Source: Symploca sp. SIO3C6 (GTDB lineage Bacteria; Cyanobacteriota; Cyanobacteriia; Cyanobacteriales; Coleofasciculaceae). From it: a stretch of DNA of 64,000 nucleotides. The position numbers and the translations under genes were made by a program. Position 1 is the first letter of the stretch. Every line of letters starts with the position of its first letter. The stretch spans positions 248,001 through 312,000 of the forward strand of contig JAAHHJ010000002.1 in assembly GCA_010692425.1 (NCBI GenBank), in the 5' to 3' direction. Positions 27,401-37,537 of the stretch are shown one piece after another. A model generated the notes under the pieces. That model was not told the DNA's origin. It was given only the letters and a program-made list of their open reading frames with translations, and did no database searches.

Positions 27401-29128
27401 CTCTGAGCAGTGATCTACCTGTTGGCGAAATTTCGGCTCAACCTGATACAGTTCCAGCGCCATATTCACATACTGTGCGCCTTGCCCTGAAAACATAAAG
27501 GCAATAGACTGCTCTGTGGATTCTTGGAAGTTTGTAAAAATTCTTTGCGGATCCAAAGTCTGAAGTGTTACTGCCCCATCCTTAGCATCCTCACAAATTA
27601 CTATCCGGCGATGATTGAAAACCTGACGACCAACACTTAGGGTGTAAGCTACATCTATCAGATTAATCTCTGGATGTTCAGTAAAATACTCAGCTAGATT
27701 AGCTGTAGCAGTTTCTAAAGCTGAACTGGTTTTAGCCGAGAGCAGTAATAGTTGAGGCTTGTTACCCTGCTCTAACACTTCCCTGCTTGAAAGCTTCTCT
27801 ATAGGAGGTGCCTCTTCTAAGATTACATGAGCATTTGTACCTCCAATACCAAAAGAGCTTACCCCAGCTCGGCGAGGAATCCCGTTAGCTTTCCATTCTG
27901 AGAGTTCATTATTGACATAGAAAGGACTATTAGCGAAATCAATCTTGGGATTGGGTTGTTCAAAGTGCAGCGTCGGCGGCAGCAATTTGTGTTTAAGGGC
28001 GAGGACAGTTTTAATTAGACCAATTACGCCAGCTGCTGTGTTCAGATGTCCGAAATTGCTTTTCACCGAACCAATCGCACAGAAATTCTGTTTCTGGGTG
28101 CTGGCACGAAAAGCTTTGGTCAGCGCAGCAATTTCAATTGGATCTCCCAGAGTGGTTCCAGTACCATGGGCTTCTACATAGGTAATGGTCTCAGCATCAA
28201 TTCCAGCTACATCCTGAGTCTCACAAATCACTGCCGCCTGACGATCTACGCTGGGAGCTGTATAGCCAACTTTTCTAGAGCCGTCGTTATTAATAGCTGA
28301 GCCTTTGATCACTGCATGGATCTCATCTCCATCTGTGATTGCATCCGACAACCGCTTGAGAACTACAATTCCTAAACCATTACCGCCAACTGTTCCCTGG
28401 GCTTGGGCATCAAAAGCCCGACAATGCCCATCGGGAGAAAGAATCATACCCTCTTGATATAAATAGCCAGTTTGGTTGGGAAGAAGTACTGAAACTCCAC
28501 CAGCCAAAGTCATATCGCATTCGTTATTGAGCAAACTTTGGCAAGCTAAATGGACGGCAACTAGTGAAGTGGAGCAGGCAGTTTGAATATTAATACTTGG
28601 TCCGGTGAGATTTAATTTGTAAGAAACTCGTGTGGATAGAAAATCCTTATCATTGCCCACCATCACCTGATAATTTTCTACTGGTTCTGAGAGGTCAAGC
28701 TGTTGAGCTAGATTATTGAGTACATAAGTGTTCATGCCTGCACCTGCATAAACACCAATTGAACCCTCGTATCTTTCTGGATCGTAACCAGCACTTTCTA
28801 TAGCTTCCCAGGCACACTCCAAGAAAAGACGGTGTTGTGGATCCATGATTTGAGCTTCTTTGGCACTGAAGCCGAAAAAGGAAGCGTCAAACAGTTCAAT
28901 CTCTGAAAGTTTGCCAAAGGCTTTGACGTAATTCGGGTTATTCAATAAGGCGCGGTCTATATCTACAGACTCCAGTTCAGAGTCAGAGAAAAATGAAATA
29001 GATTCCACTCCCTTTCGCAAATTCTGCCAGAAGCTATTGATATCTTTTGCTCCTGGTACGCGGCAGGACATGCCGATGATAGCAATGTCTAAATCATTAA
29101 TAGAATTAGATAAATCGGGTTCATTCAT
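24455..29128 (-). CDS. Type I PKS module: KS-AT-KR-carrier
   Basis: 1557 residues. Ketosynthase (about 12-440) has the active Cys185 (TACSTS) and both His motifs (EAHGTGT, NFGHLN). Acyltransferase (about 540-840) has GHSIGEY and SHAFHS, the malonyl-CoA type. Ketoreductase (about 1165-1360) has TGGLGGIG and the Ser/Tyr/Asn set (SSLSSVLG, AAYSAVN). The carrier (about 1450-1520) has QGGDSL, more like a peptidyl than an acyl carrier. No DH, ER or MT. It should extend the chain by two carbons and reduce the beta-keto group to a hydroxyl. The short acidic N-terminus (MNEPDLSNSINDLD) faces the basic tail of the upstream NRPS. Confidence 0.93.
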   Translation of the reverse strand: MNEPDLSNSINDLDIAIIGMSCRVPGAKDINSFWQNLRKGVESISFFSDSELESVDIDRALLNNPNYVKAFGKLSEIELFDASFFGFSAKEAQIMDPQHRLFLECAWEAIESAGYDPERYEGSIGVYAGAGMNTYVLNNLAQQLDLSEPVENYQVMVGNDKDFLSTRVSYKLNLTGPSINIQTACSTSLVAVHLACQSLLNNECDMTLAGGVSVLLPNQTGYLYQEGMILSPDGHCRAFDAQAQGTVGGNGLGIVVLKRLSDAITDGDEIHAVIKGSAINNDGSRKVGYTAPSVDRQAAVICETQDVAGIDAETITYVEAHGTGTTLGDPIEIAALTKAFRASTQKQNFCAIGSVKSNFGHLNTAAGVIGLIKTVLALKHKLLPPTLHFEQPNPKIDFANSPFYVNNELSEWKANGIPRRAGVSSFGIGGTNAHVILEEAPPIEKLSSREVLEQGNKPQLLLLSAKTSSALETATANLAEYFTEHPEINLIDVAYTLSVGRQVFNHRRIVICEDAKDGAVTLQTLDPQRIFTNFQESTEQSIAFMFSGQGAQYVNMALELYQVEPKFRQQVDHCSELLKPHLGIDLRDVLYPTEEESDEATKQLQQTAIAQPALFVIEYALAKLWMSLGVNPQAMIGHSIGEYVAACLAGVFSLEDALSLVAARGQMMQQLPSGAMLAVPMPDQELQSLLAVETFQGKPLQVAAINGPSQCAVSGSIDGIETLQKQLVEQGVECRRLHTSHAFHSEMMEPILEPFTERVKQVSLKPPQIPYLSNVTGTWIKAEEAIDPSYWAKHLRQTVRFASGVQKLLQEPEQILLEVGPGKTLSTLAKRNQDKAVQQTVLTSVRHPQDNQSDVALLLTTLGKLWLAGVKLDWSQFYAHQQPRRLSLPTYPFESQRYWVEPLKQANTVKAKVIPGKKQDIADWFYIPSWKRSIVCTLQGNNNLAQSCTLVFLDEWGLGCQLAKQLELKGQDVITVKLGSEFAKLGEGVYTLNPQQSNHYHALLIELGKLNKHPKTVVHLWNVTQNNQVQSVNKAQDLGFYSLLFLAQAIDKQNFKHRVQIAVVSNNIQQVTGEELISPEKATVLGPVKVIPQEYSSISCRSIDIILPQAGNSSQQQLINLLLEELQANTSEQVIAYRNHHRWVQTFEAVQLSASSQKTPQLKEGGVYLITGGLGGIGLVLAEHLAKTVQAKLILTGRSTLPSRDSWQQWLETHDEQDPVSLKLRKVHELEKLGAEVLVVSADVANQQQMQAVVSEAQENFGQLNGVIHAAGIIPEMSFIRDADQANCDPLFQPKVYGLLVLSKVLEGVELDFCLLLSSLSSVLGGLGFAAYSAVNIFMDAFVQQHNQSSPIPWISVNWDGWQLQEDKQQNPSWRSSLVKFAIAPNEGVNAFERILSQRRISQVVVSTGDLQMRINQWLKLDALGESDTSEPEASTSSYARTSSLQPYVAPANKLEQTLASIWEKLLGLEQVGRDDNFFEQGGDSLVAIQVISRLRQEFPKVNLSPNILFEAPTVAELAEKFETIIWATQVAQNQDTASGNDQAANTTEESREQISF

Positions 29129-29284
29129 CTGAAAAGTCTCACTTTTTAAACCAATTTATTGTAATTGTCGGACTTAAAAAATCTATATGATGCTATATTG
29201 ATTCTTCTTAAATAGAGGCTTGTTAATATAACTCCAAAATTGTGTGTTTTTAAGTCCAATGCTTGAAAAATACGGTAGTCTTAG

Positions 29285-32200
29285 TTAGCTTTGACGCTTC
29301 CTTGCAACTAGACGATTTCTTCGTTTCTCACCTCGATTATCGTTAGGTTGAGAAGAAAGTTGTCTATTCTGCTCTTGACTTAAGTATTCTGCCAAAGAGT
29401 GGATAGTTGTGTATTGAAACATCTCAACAATTGATAGCTCTTGTCCAATAATTTTTGGCAGTTTGCTATGAACCTGCATCATGAGTAAGGAATTACCCCC
29501 CAGCTCAAAGAAGTTGTCGTGAATACCTACTTTTTCTACCTGAAGCATCTGTTGCCAAACCTCAGCAAGACTTTGCTCAACCTTAGTTTGAGGCATTGCA
29601 TAAGTCGTTTCCAGCTCTGGGCGCAGGCCTTCTGGAGCAGGCAGCGCTCGGCGGTTGACTTTGCCGTTAGGGGTTAGAGGCATAGCCTCCAAGAATATAA
29701 AGGCTGACGGCACCATATAGTCAGCCAGTTTGTCCTTGAGGTAGCGGCGTAGTTCGCTAGTGGTGGGGAGTATTTCCTGATTAGAAACCACATAAGCGGC
29801 TAGGCGCTTGTCACCAGGTATATCCTCACGAACCATAACCACAGCTTCTGTGAGTGCAGGGTGCTGGCTTAGCAAAGTTTCAATCTCTCCCAACTCAATG
29901 CGGAAACCACGAATCTTCACCTGATGGTCGATGCGACCCAAGCACTCGATGTTGCCGTCAGCTAAGTAGCGGACTAAATCTCCAGTCTTATATAGGCGAG
30001 AACCAGGTTCTTCGCTGAAGGGATTAGGGATAAATTTCTCAGCAGTTAATTCAGGGCGATTGAGGTAGCCTCGGGCTAAACCAGCACCACCGATGTGCAG
30101 TTCACCGGGAACACCAATAGGCACTGGCTGTAGATCAGAGTCGAGGATATAAAGTTGTGTGTTGGTAAGGGGGCGACCGATCAAAACAGAACCTTTTCCA
30201 GACTCGACTTGGTATGCTGTTGCCCAGATAGTGATCTCTGTCGGTCCATACAAATTCCAGAGTTCAGCTCCCTTGGGCAGTAACTGATTAGCTAGTTCTC
30301 TGGGCAAGGCCTCACCAGTAGAGATCATCTTCAGCTGATTGCTGCCCTGCCAACCAGCTGCCAGCAGTAGTCGCCAGGTGATTGGAGTTGGCTGTAGGAA
30401 TGTAGCACTGTAAGCGTTTAGTTTCTCTAACAATTGGCTGCCATCAGAGGTAACTTCACGGCTAACCATCGCCAACCGAGCTCCCACTGCCAGCGGCAGG
30501 AAAATTTCTGATACTGCAACATCAAAGGATAAGGTAGTAACTGAGAGCAGTGTATCCTGAGCTGTCAGCCCCGGCTGTTGGCGCACAGAATTTAAGAGAT
30601 TGATTACGCTAAAGTGTTCAATTTGAACCCCTTTAGGCTTACCTGTAGACCCTGAGGTGTAGATTATATAGGCTAAATTGTTAGACTTGACTCCACTGGC
30701 TGGATTGACCTTACTTTCTCGATTTATTGCTTCCCAGTCAGCGTCCAGACAGACTACTGGGATTTCATGCTCAACTAACCCTGCCTTCAGCTCTTGCTGA
30801 GTCAGCAGCACCCGTAGCTGTGAATCTGAGAGCATGTAAGCTAAACGCTCTTGGGGATAGGCTGGATCTAACGGCACATAGGCTCCACCAGCTTTAAGAA
30901 TTCCCAAAAGCCCTACCACCATTTCAACAGAGCGTTCTACACAGATGCCTACTAGAACCTCTGGTTCTACTCCCATTGCTTGCAGGTAATGGGCCAGTTG
31001 ATTAGCACGAGCATTCAACTGGCGGTAGGTTAACTGCTGCTCTTCAAACACTAAAGCGATCGCATCTGGTGTTCGCTCTACCTGAGCTTCAAATAACTGA
31101 TGGATACATTTGTCCTGGGGATATTCTGTTTGGGTGTTGTTCCATTCCACCAGCAACTGATGCTGCTCAGCTTCAGTTAACAGTGGTAGTTTTGAAACTT
31201 GCTGCTCTGGTTCCTTGACAATCCCTTTTAGCAAGGTTTGGAAATGCCCTGCCATCCGTTTAATCGTCGCCGCATCAAATAAATCGGTATTGTATTTGAA
31301 GACCCCAAAAAGTGAATTCTTGGCTTCTATTATTTCCAAGGTTAAATCAAACTGACCTTGTTGCTGTTCCAGTTCAAAAGACTCCAATTCTAACTCTCCC
31401 CAACTGGCTTTGAGTGGTGTTTCACTGGGTGCCAATAGACCAGGAACCTCCCCAAAGCGTTGCGGACTAAGGAAGTTAAATAGTACTTGGAACAGGGGTG
31501 AGCGACTAGGATCACGGTTCGGTTGTAATTGCTCAACTAGTAAGGGAAAAGGATAATCTTGATGATCGATAGCCTCCAAGACTGTGCGGCGCACTTGAGA
31601 GAGAAACGACTTGAAAGTGAGATTTCCCGAAAGGGATGCTCGTAAAACAACTGGGTTGACGAAATATCCTACAATCTGATCAAATTCCGCCTGAGGGCGA
31701 CCTCCAGTGGGAGAACCTACTAAGATATCTTCCTGACCTGTATAGCGGTAAAGTAGGACTTGGAAGGCTGCTAGAAGCAAGGTGTAAAGCGTAACTCCCT
31801 CAGTCTGTACTAGTTCCTTCAACTGTTGGGTCAATGACTCAGTAAGCTTAAAAGTATAGGAGATTCCCTGATAAGTTTGCACTGGCGGTCGAGGTCGATC
31901 AGTAGGTAGATTCAGTATTGGCAACTCACCAGCTAGCTGTTGCCGCCAGTAATGCCAAAGTTGCTCCCCTTTGGAACCCGCAAGCATTTGAGTCTGCCAC
32001 TGCATATAGTCTGTGTATTGACTCTTCAAAGGAGGCAAAGAAGCTTCTCTGCCAGCTTTTGCTTCTGAGTAGAATATCTGTGTATCATCCAACAGCGTCC
32101 CTATAGACCAGGCATCGTAGACAATGTGGTGTAAGGTCATTAAAAGTACGTGGTCTTGTTGAGAGCGAGTAAACAGATGCACTCTGAATACAGGTCCTCG

Positions 32201-32617
32201 TTCAAGATCAAAGGGATGTTCGTATGTCTTAACTACCTGTTCCTTCAGTTGCTCCCAGGTCCAGGTTGAGGCATCTATCTGCTCGAAGTAAACTTCCTGA
32301 TACCCTTGAACCTCTTGAACAGATTTACCGTTTTGTACCTTGAATGTGGTACGCAAGGTTGCATGACGATTAACTAGTCCCTGAAATGCTTGTCGCAAAG
32401 TTGAAACATCTACCTTTGAGCGGATACGTGCTGGGAAGGCAACATTGTAAGCTGTACTTAACTTAGAACTCTGGTATAAAAACCATAGAGCTTGCTGACC
32501 ATAAGATAAGGGATATACAGATTTTTCCTCGCTCGCTCTTTCCCGCAGTAGCTTTGCCAAAAGTAGACGCTTTTCCTCCGGCGAAAGGTTAATTTGGGAG
32601 TTATAAATTTCACTCAT
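29285..32617 (-). CDS. NRPS module: C-A-PCP (glycine-like pocket)
   Basis: 1110 residues. Condensation domain (about 35-480) with HHIVYDA (163-169; last Gly is Ala). Adenylation domain (about 505-1000) with AYIIYTSGSTGKPKG, YGPTE and NGKVNR. Aligning by eye to GrsA, the pocket residues are D-V-S-Q-I-T-L-I-W-K, sharing Q, L, I and W with the common glycine code (DILQLGLIWK) but differing at four places, so a small residue is likely and glycine is a guess. PCP (about 1010-1080) with Ser1043 (LGGNSL). The last 19 residues are strongly basic (GEKRRNRLVARKRQS), as in the first protein of the pathway. The next gene starts 156 bases on. Confidence 0.92.
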   Translation of the reverse strand: MSEIYNSQINLSPEEKRLLLAKLLRERASEEKSVYPLSYGQQALWFLYQSSKLSTAYNVAFPARIRSKVDVSTLRQAFQGLVNRHATLRTTFKVQNGKSVQEVQGYQEVYFEQIDASTWTWEQLKEQVVKTYEHPFDLERGPVFRVHLFTRSQQDHVLLMTLHHIVYDAWSIGTLLDDTQIFYSEAKAGREASLPPLKSQYTDYMQWQTQMLAGSKGEQLWHYWRQQLAGELPILNLPTDRPRPPVQTYQGISYTFKLTESLTQQLKELVQTEGVTLYTLLLAAFQVLLYRYTGQEDILVGSPTGGRPQAEFDQIVGYFVNPVVLRASLSGNLTFKSFLSQVRRTVLEAIDHQDYPFPLLVEQLQPNRDPSRSPLFQVLFNFLSPQRFGEVPGLLAPSETPLKASWGELELESFELEQQQGQFDLTLEIIEAKNSLFGVFKYNTDLFDAATIKRMAGHFQTLLKGIVKEPEQQVSKLPLLTEAEQHQLLVEWNNTQTEYPQDKCIHQLFEAQVERTPDAIALVFEEQQLTYRQLNARANQLAHYLQAMGVEPEVLVGICVERSVEMVVGLLGILKAGGAYVPLDPAYPQERLAYMLSDSQLRVLLTQQELKAGLVEHEIPVVCLDADWEAINRESKVNPASGVKSNNLAYIIYTSGSTGKPKGVQIEHFSVINLLNSVRQQPGLTAQDTLLSVTTLSFDVAVSEIFLPLAVGARLAMVSREVTSDGSQLLEKLNAYSATFLQPTPITWRLLLAAGWQGSNQLKMISTGEALPRELANQLLPKGAELWNLYGPTEITIWATAYQVESGKGSVLIGRPLTNTQLYILDSDLQPVPIGVPGELHIGGAGLARGYLNRPELTAEKFIPNPFSEEPGSRLYKTGDLVRYLADGNIECLGRIDHQVKIRGFRIELGEIETLLSQHPALTEAVVMVREDIPGDKRLAAYVVSNQEILPTTSELRRYLKDKLADYMVPSAFIFLEAMPLTPNGKVNRRALPAPEGLRPELETTYAMPQTKVEQSLAEVWQQMLQVEKVGIHDNFFELGGNSLLMMQVHSKLPKIIGQELSIVEMFQYTTIHSLAEYLSQEQNRQLSSQPNDNRGEKRRNRLVARKRQS

Positions 32618-32659
32618 AACTATTAATAACTATTAAAAATTCTCCTAAACAGTCCTTCG

Positions 32660-35600
32660 TTAAATATTTTGTGAAGACGACATAGAGCTTAATAATGCGT
32701 CTACTTCTTCATCTGTGAGCTGGTTAAAATTAGCCAATATCTGTTCGGCATCTGATGGTTGGACTCCTTTATTAATTTCAGTCTGGGCAGTTTTTTGCTC
32801 ACCTGTAGCTGCTGTAGTAGTAGAAGTAGATGAGGTCGATTGGGCTGGTTTGAGTTGCTCACTCACATGCATCACCAGATTAGTAACACTGAGACCTTCC
32901 ATAAATTTCGCTGTTGGCACATCTACATTCAAATGGTTTGTTATCCATTTCCTTAGTTCAATAGCCATCAGGGAATCTAGCCCCATATTGTTCAATGGTT
33001 GCTCTGTATCTAGTTGGGAAGCATTAAGACCTAAGGTTTTAGCTACTTGCTCTTGAAGATAAGTAGTCAAAAGTAAGGCTTGGCCTTCTTTTGAGTTTTG
33101 TTGCAATTGCTCCAAAATACTCTTCTGCATTGACTGCTGCTGGGTTAGTGCCTGTGGCTGTGGCAAAATTTTCTCTAACAGCAACCGATTTCCTCTGGCT
33201 TCATAGAGTTCTTTAAACACGACCCAATCAACATTAGCCACTGTTGCCTGGGCGAGATCTTTTCCTAACAAGGTTTTTAGCATCTCAATCCCTTGCTCCG
33301 AAGGCAAGGTCTTAACACCCATGCGGGCTAACCCTGTCCGGATTTCTTCCGATGCCATGCCACCACCAGTCCAAGGTCCCCAATTCACACTTAAAGTGGG
33401 CAGTCCAAGCCCTTGACGATAATGGGCAAACATATCTAGAAAATGATTTGCAGCTGCATAATGTGCTTGTCCTTTAGATCCCCACACCGATGCAATCGAA
33501 GAGAAACAGAGGAAAAAGTCTAGTTTCATCTCTTGGGTGAGTTGATGTATAGTCCATGTCCCTAGCACCTTGGGACAAAGTACAGCCTCAAGGGCATTGA
33601 AATCCATATCCTGTAGGACTTGATAGCCCGCAATACCAGCAGCATGGATGATGCCCCGCAGTTGTGGCATACATCCTGTAAGCTGCTCCAACACCTGAGC
33701 CATCTGCTCCTGATTAGACACATCGGCTTGAGCTGCTAGAACCTTAGCTCCCTGCTCCTTCATTTGGTTTATAGCTTCTTTAGCCTGCACTGAAGCCTCA
33801 CTGCGCCCCACCAAGACTAAGTTCCGTGCCCCTTGTTCTACCATCCAAGCTGCAACTTTAAGTCCTAAAGCTCCTAAACCACCTGTAATCAGATAACTGC
33901 CATCAACATGAAATTTCAGCTGTTGAGGCTCTGAGGTTTGATGGCAAGGCACCAAGCGGCAAACATAGCGCTTTCCATCTCGAAAGGCTAAATGGTCTTC
34001 CCCATCTGAGTTCCAAATCTCTGCTAATAGGGTTGCTGCCTCATCTTTGGAAGCATCAGTTGCTAAGTCTAGCATTCCTCCCCACAGCTCAGGGTGTTCT
34101 AATGCAACCACCTTACCTAGTCCCCACAAAGGAGCCTGAGCAACAGCCACTGAACCGGTGTTGCTTGCAATTGGCACTGCTCCCCGACTCACCAGCCATA
34201 ACCGAGGTGATGCTGAGCCATTGTATTTGACGAGCATTTGCACCAAATGCAAGACACTAGCACAACTGAGAGTCTGAGCTTTTTCTAGAGATGAGATGGT
34301 CAACTCCTGTGAGAGTGCTGCCTCTAAACTCCACAGGTGTATTACTCCCTGAAGAGGTAGCTTTGTCGTCCCCAAAGCTTCTTGGAAAAGCCGCTCAAAG
34401 TGCGCCGGTTTACTGGGGTTAAGACTCCAAGTTCCGGTTTCTGAAGCTTGATACCCTGTATCAGCATAAACGAGAATGCAGTTTTGACCCCGTTGCTTTA
34501 ACAATTGTGCCAGGGCTTGTCCTATACCTGAATGGTCAGCCAAAATTAGCCAACTGCCAAGCTCAGAAGACGTTTGGTTTCCTGCCGATGATTTTGCCTG
34601 ATTAGGTTTAGGCTGCCACTGTATCTGATAAAGCCAATCTTTGTTAGAAGTAGTATGCTGCTGATGTTGCTCAGCTAATACTTCCAGCAACTTAGGCAGT
34701 AATTTCATCTCATCTTCTGAGAATTTGTTTGCCCGCTCTAATAGCTGGGCTAATTGCTGTGAGAATCTTCCGGCTTGATCTACTGGTTGAGTTGAAAGTT
34801 TAGCATCTCCTGGAGCCAATAGTCTCGAAATCAGATTCTCGAGATTTTCTTCACTGAGGGCTGCTTGAATAGACTCAGGCTCTACCCAATAGCGCTGTCG
34901 CTCAAAGGGATAAGTTGGCAAAGGCAAGCGATTACGCTGCTCATGGGCATAAAACCCAGACCAATCAACTTCAATACCTTTAAGCCACAGCTGACCCAAG
35001 ATATTGAGCAAAAATGCAACATCTGAGCTTTGCTCTTTGGGATGGCGCACAGAAGACAAGACAACTCGCCCACTTGCATCAGGATGCTGCAGAGCTAATG
35101 ACTTCAAAGTTCGCCCTGGACCAACTTCCAATAGAATTCGAGCTGGGTCTTGCAATAGCTTTTGCACCCCTTCACTAAAGTGGACTGTTTGGCGCAGATG
35201 CTTCGCCCAATAGTTCGGATCTGTTGCCTCTGTCGCTGTGATCCAAGTCCCAGTGACATTAGAAATGTAAGGAATTTGAGGGGGATTGAGATTGATTTTA
35301 CTAAAGAGAGAGCTAAATTCTCCCAAGATAGGATCCATCATCTGTGAATGGAAGGCGTGGGAAGTATGCAGATGGCGACAGTCTATGCCTTGTTTGAGGA
35401 GCTGCTTTTCTAAAGTCTCTATAGCATCCTTGGGACCAGAAACTGCACAAACTGATGGTGCGTTGATCGCTGCCAGGGAGAGTTTTTCACTCAGAAGCGG
35501 GCGTATTTCCTGCTCCGGAAGGAAAACTGCCAGCAGTGAGCCACCTGGAAGTTTCTGCATCATTTGTCCGCGTGCAGCTACTAGCCTCAAGGCATCTTCT

Positions 35601-37537
35601 AAGGAGAACACTCCCGCCAGACAGGCGGCGACATACTCACCAATACTGTGACCAATCATCGCTTGTGGTTTGCATCCCCAGCTCATCCACAAACGTGCTA
35701 AGGCATACTCGATGACAAAAAGTGAAGCTTGGGTAATAGCAGTCTGTTTAAGTTGATGTGTTGCCTCATTAGCTTCTTGTGGGCTGGGATAGATCAGATG
35801 GCGCAGGTCAAGTTTGAGGTGAGGTTCAAGAAGTTCTGAGCAGATATCTACCTGTTGACGAAATATCGGCTCAATCTGGTAAAGTTCCAGCGCCATATTC
35901 ACATACTGTGCACCTTGTCCTGAGAACATGAAGGCAACAGGTAGTTTCTTGGCTTCTTGAGAGTGGGTCAAGGCCGATTGCGGATCTGGTATTTCTAGAG
36001 CAGATATCGCCTCATCCCGATTTTGGCAAATCAGCATCCGTCGATGTTTGAAGACCTGACGACCCACTTGCAGGGTATAAGCGACATCTGCCAAATTCAA
36101 CTGAGAATTTTGCTGGAGATGTCGAGCCAGATTTTGGCTTGCTGCTTTGAGGGCTGTATCTGTCTTCGCTGATAGTAGCAGTAACTGCCAAGATCTCGAA
36201 GCTCCAGAAGAAACTGGGGTTGGAGCTTCTTCAAGCACAGCATGGGCGTTGGTTCCCCCAATGCCAAAGGAACTGACCCCAGCTCGGCGGGGATTGCCTC
36301 TAGTTTGCCACGGTTGCAGCTTGGTATTGACGTAAAAAGGACTATTAGCGAAGTCAATCTGAGGGTTTGGCTGCTCGAAATGCAAACTGGGTGGAATCAT
36401 CTGGTGTTTGAGTGCCAAAATCGTCTTGATCAGACCCACAACACCGGCGGCTCGATTCAGGTGTCCGAGGTTACTTTTAGCAGAACCGATCGCACAGAAG
36501 CCCTTTTTGTCAGTGCTGGCGCGAAATACTTGAGTCAGAGCAGCAATTTCAATTGGGTCTCCCATGCCTGTGGCAGTTCCGTGAGCCTCAATATAAGAAA
36601 TAGTCTCAGGATCTACCTCGGCAAGTGCCTGGGCTTCAGCAATCGCTTCTGCTTGACCATCTACACTAGGTGCTGTGTAGCCCACTTTTAATGAGCCATC
36701 ATTATTAATCGCTGAACCTCTGATCACTGCATAGATATGGTCGCGATCACGTATAGCATCCTCTAGGCGCTTGAGTAGCACAATTCCTACTCCACTGCCA
36801 AAAATAGTGCCTTGGGCTTTAGCATCAAAAGAGCGGCAATGTCCATCAGGAGAAGCAATTCCATCCTCTTGATAGAAATAACCTTGCTTGTGTGGGACTT
36901 GGATAGTAGCTCCACCAGCTAATGCCATATCGCACTCTTGATCTAGCAAACCTTGGCACGCCAGATGAACAGCTACTAATGAGGTAGAACAGGCGGTATT
37001 GATGCAGACAGAAGGTCCCTTCAAGTTCATCTTGTACGAGATGCGCGTGGGTACAAAGTCTTTATCATTACCAATTTCAATTTGTAAATCCCCCGCAAGT
37101 TTGAGGAAATCACGATGGGGCAGCAGGTTATAATGCAGGTAAGTGCTAAGGCTGGTACCGGCGTAAACACCAATTTTGCCATCGTAGGTTTGAGAGTTAT
37201 AGCCAGCATTTTCCATAGCCCCCCAAGCACATTCGAGTAACAGCCGATGCTGTGGATCCATTGCTTTAGCTTCTCGGGGAGAAAAACTGAAGAAGGAAGC
37301 ATCAAACATCTCGATATCCGAGAGTATAGATCCAGCCTTGACATAATTAGGATCACTCAGGGTTTCTGAGTCTATGCCTACAGCTGCTAATTCCTGATCG
37401 GTAAACAAGGAAATAGACTCTATGCCATCGCGTAGATTTTGCCAGAACTGATCAACTGTCTTGGCTCCTGGAAAACGACCATCCACGCCGATAATGGCAA
37501 TGCCTTCCAAGGAATCCTGCGTTGGGTAGTTATCCAT
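32660..37537 (-). CDS. Type I PKS module: KS-AT-KR-ACP
   Basis: 1625 residues. Ketosynthase (about 10-430) with Cys183 (TACSTS), EAHGTAT and NLGHLN. Acyltransferase (about 530-830) with GHSIGEY and SHAFHS, malonyl type. A long structural subdomain precedes the ketoreductase (about 1190-1380; TGGLGALG, SSIASVWG, HYAAANHF). The ACP (about 1505-1580) has MGLDSL. The C-terminus ends with an acidic helix (LTDEEVDALLSSM), a common PKS-to-NRPS docking motif. Its start overlaps the end of the upstream starter protein by 8 bases, so the two are translationally coupled. It should add malonate to the starter and reduce the ketone. Confidence 0.93.
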   Translation of the reverse strand: MDNYPTQDSLEGIAIIGVDGRFPGAKTVDQFWQNLRDGIESISLFTDQELAAVGIDSETLSDPNYVKAGSILSDIEMFDASFFSFSPREAKAMDPQHRLLLECAWGAMENAGYNSQTYDGKIGVYAGTSLSTYLHYNLLPHRDFLKLAGDLQIEIGNDKDFVPTRISYKMNLKGPSVCINTACSTSLVAVHLACQGLLDQECDMALAGGATIQVPHKQGYFYQEDGIASPDGHCRSFDAKAQGTIFGSGVGIVLLKRLEDAIRDRDHIYAVIRGSAINNDGSLKVGYTAPSVDGQAEAIAEAQALAEVDPETISYIEAHGTATGMGDPIEIAALTQVFRASTDKKGFCAIGSAKSNLGHLNRAAGVVGLIKTILALKHQMIPPSLHFEQPNPQIDFANSPFYVNTKLQPWQTRGNPRRAGVSSFGIGGTNAHAVLEEAPTPVSSGASRSWQLLLLSAKTDTALKAASQNLARHLQQNSQLNLADVAYTLQVGRQVFKHRRMLICQNRDEAISALEIPDPQSALTHSQEAKKLPVAFMFSGQGAQYVNMALELYQIEPIFRQQVDICSELLEPHLKLDLRHLIYPSPQEANEATHQLKQTAITQASLFVIEYALARLWMSWGCKPQAMIGHSIGEYVAACLAGVFSLEDALRLVAARGQMMQKLPGGSLLAVFLPEQEIRPLLSEKLSLAAINAPSVCAVSGPKDAIETLEKQLLKQGIDCRHLHTSHAFHSQMMDPILGEFSSLFSKINLNPPQIPYISNVTGTWITATEATDPNYWAKHLRQTVHFSEGVQKLLQDPARILLEVGPGRTLKSLALQHPDASGRVVLSSVRHPKEQSSDVAFLLNILGQLWLKGIEVDWSGFYAHEQRNRLPLPTYPFERQRYWVEPESIQAALSEENLENLISRLLAPGDAKLSTQPVDQAGRFSQQLAQLLERANKFSEDEMKLLPKLLEVLAEQHQQHTTSNKDWLYQIQWQPKPNQAKSSAGNQTSSELGSWLILADHSGIGQALAQLLKQRGQNCILVYADTGYQASETGTWSLNPSKPAHFERLFQEALGTTKLPLQGVIHLWSLEAALSQELTISSLEKAQTLSCASVLHLVQMLVKYNGSASPRLWLVSRGAVPIASNTGSVAVAQAPLWGLGKVVALEHPELWGGMLDLATDASKDEAATLLAEIWNSDGEDHLAFRDGKRYVCRLVPCHQTSEPQQLKFHVDGSYLITGGLGALGLKVAAWMVEQGARNLVLVGRSEASVQAKEAINQMKEQGAKVLAAQADVSNQEQMAQVLEQLTGCMPQLRGIIHAAGIAGYQVLQDMDFNALEAVLCPKVLGTWTIHQLTQEMKLDFFLCFSSIASVWGSKGQAHYAAANHFLDMFAHYRQGLGLPTLSVNWGPWTGGGMASEEIRTGLARMGVKTLPSEQGIEMLKTLLGKDLAQATVANVDWVVFKELYEARGNRLLLEKILPQPQALTQQQSMQKSILEQLQQNSKEGQALLLTTYLQEQVAKTLGLNASQLDTEQPLNNMGLDSLMAIELRKWITNHLNVDVPTAKFMEGLSVTNLVMHVSEQLKPAQSTSSTSTTTAATGEQKTAQTEINKGVQPSDAEQILANFNQLTDEEVDALLSSMSSSQNI

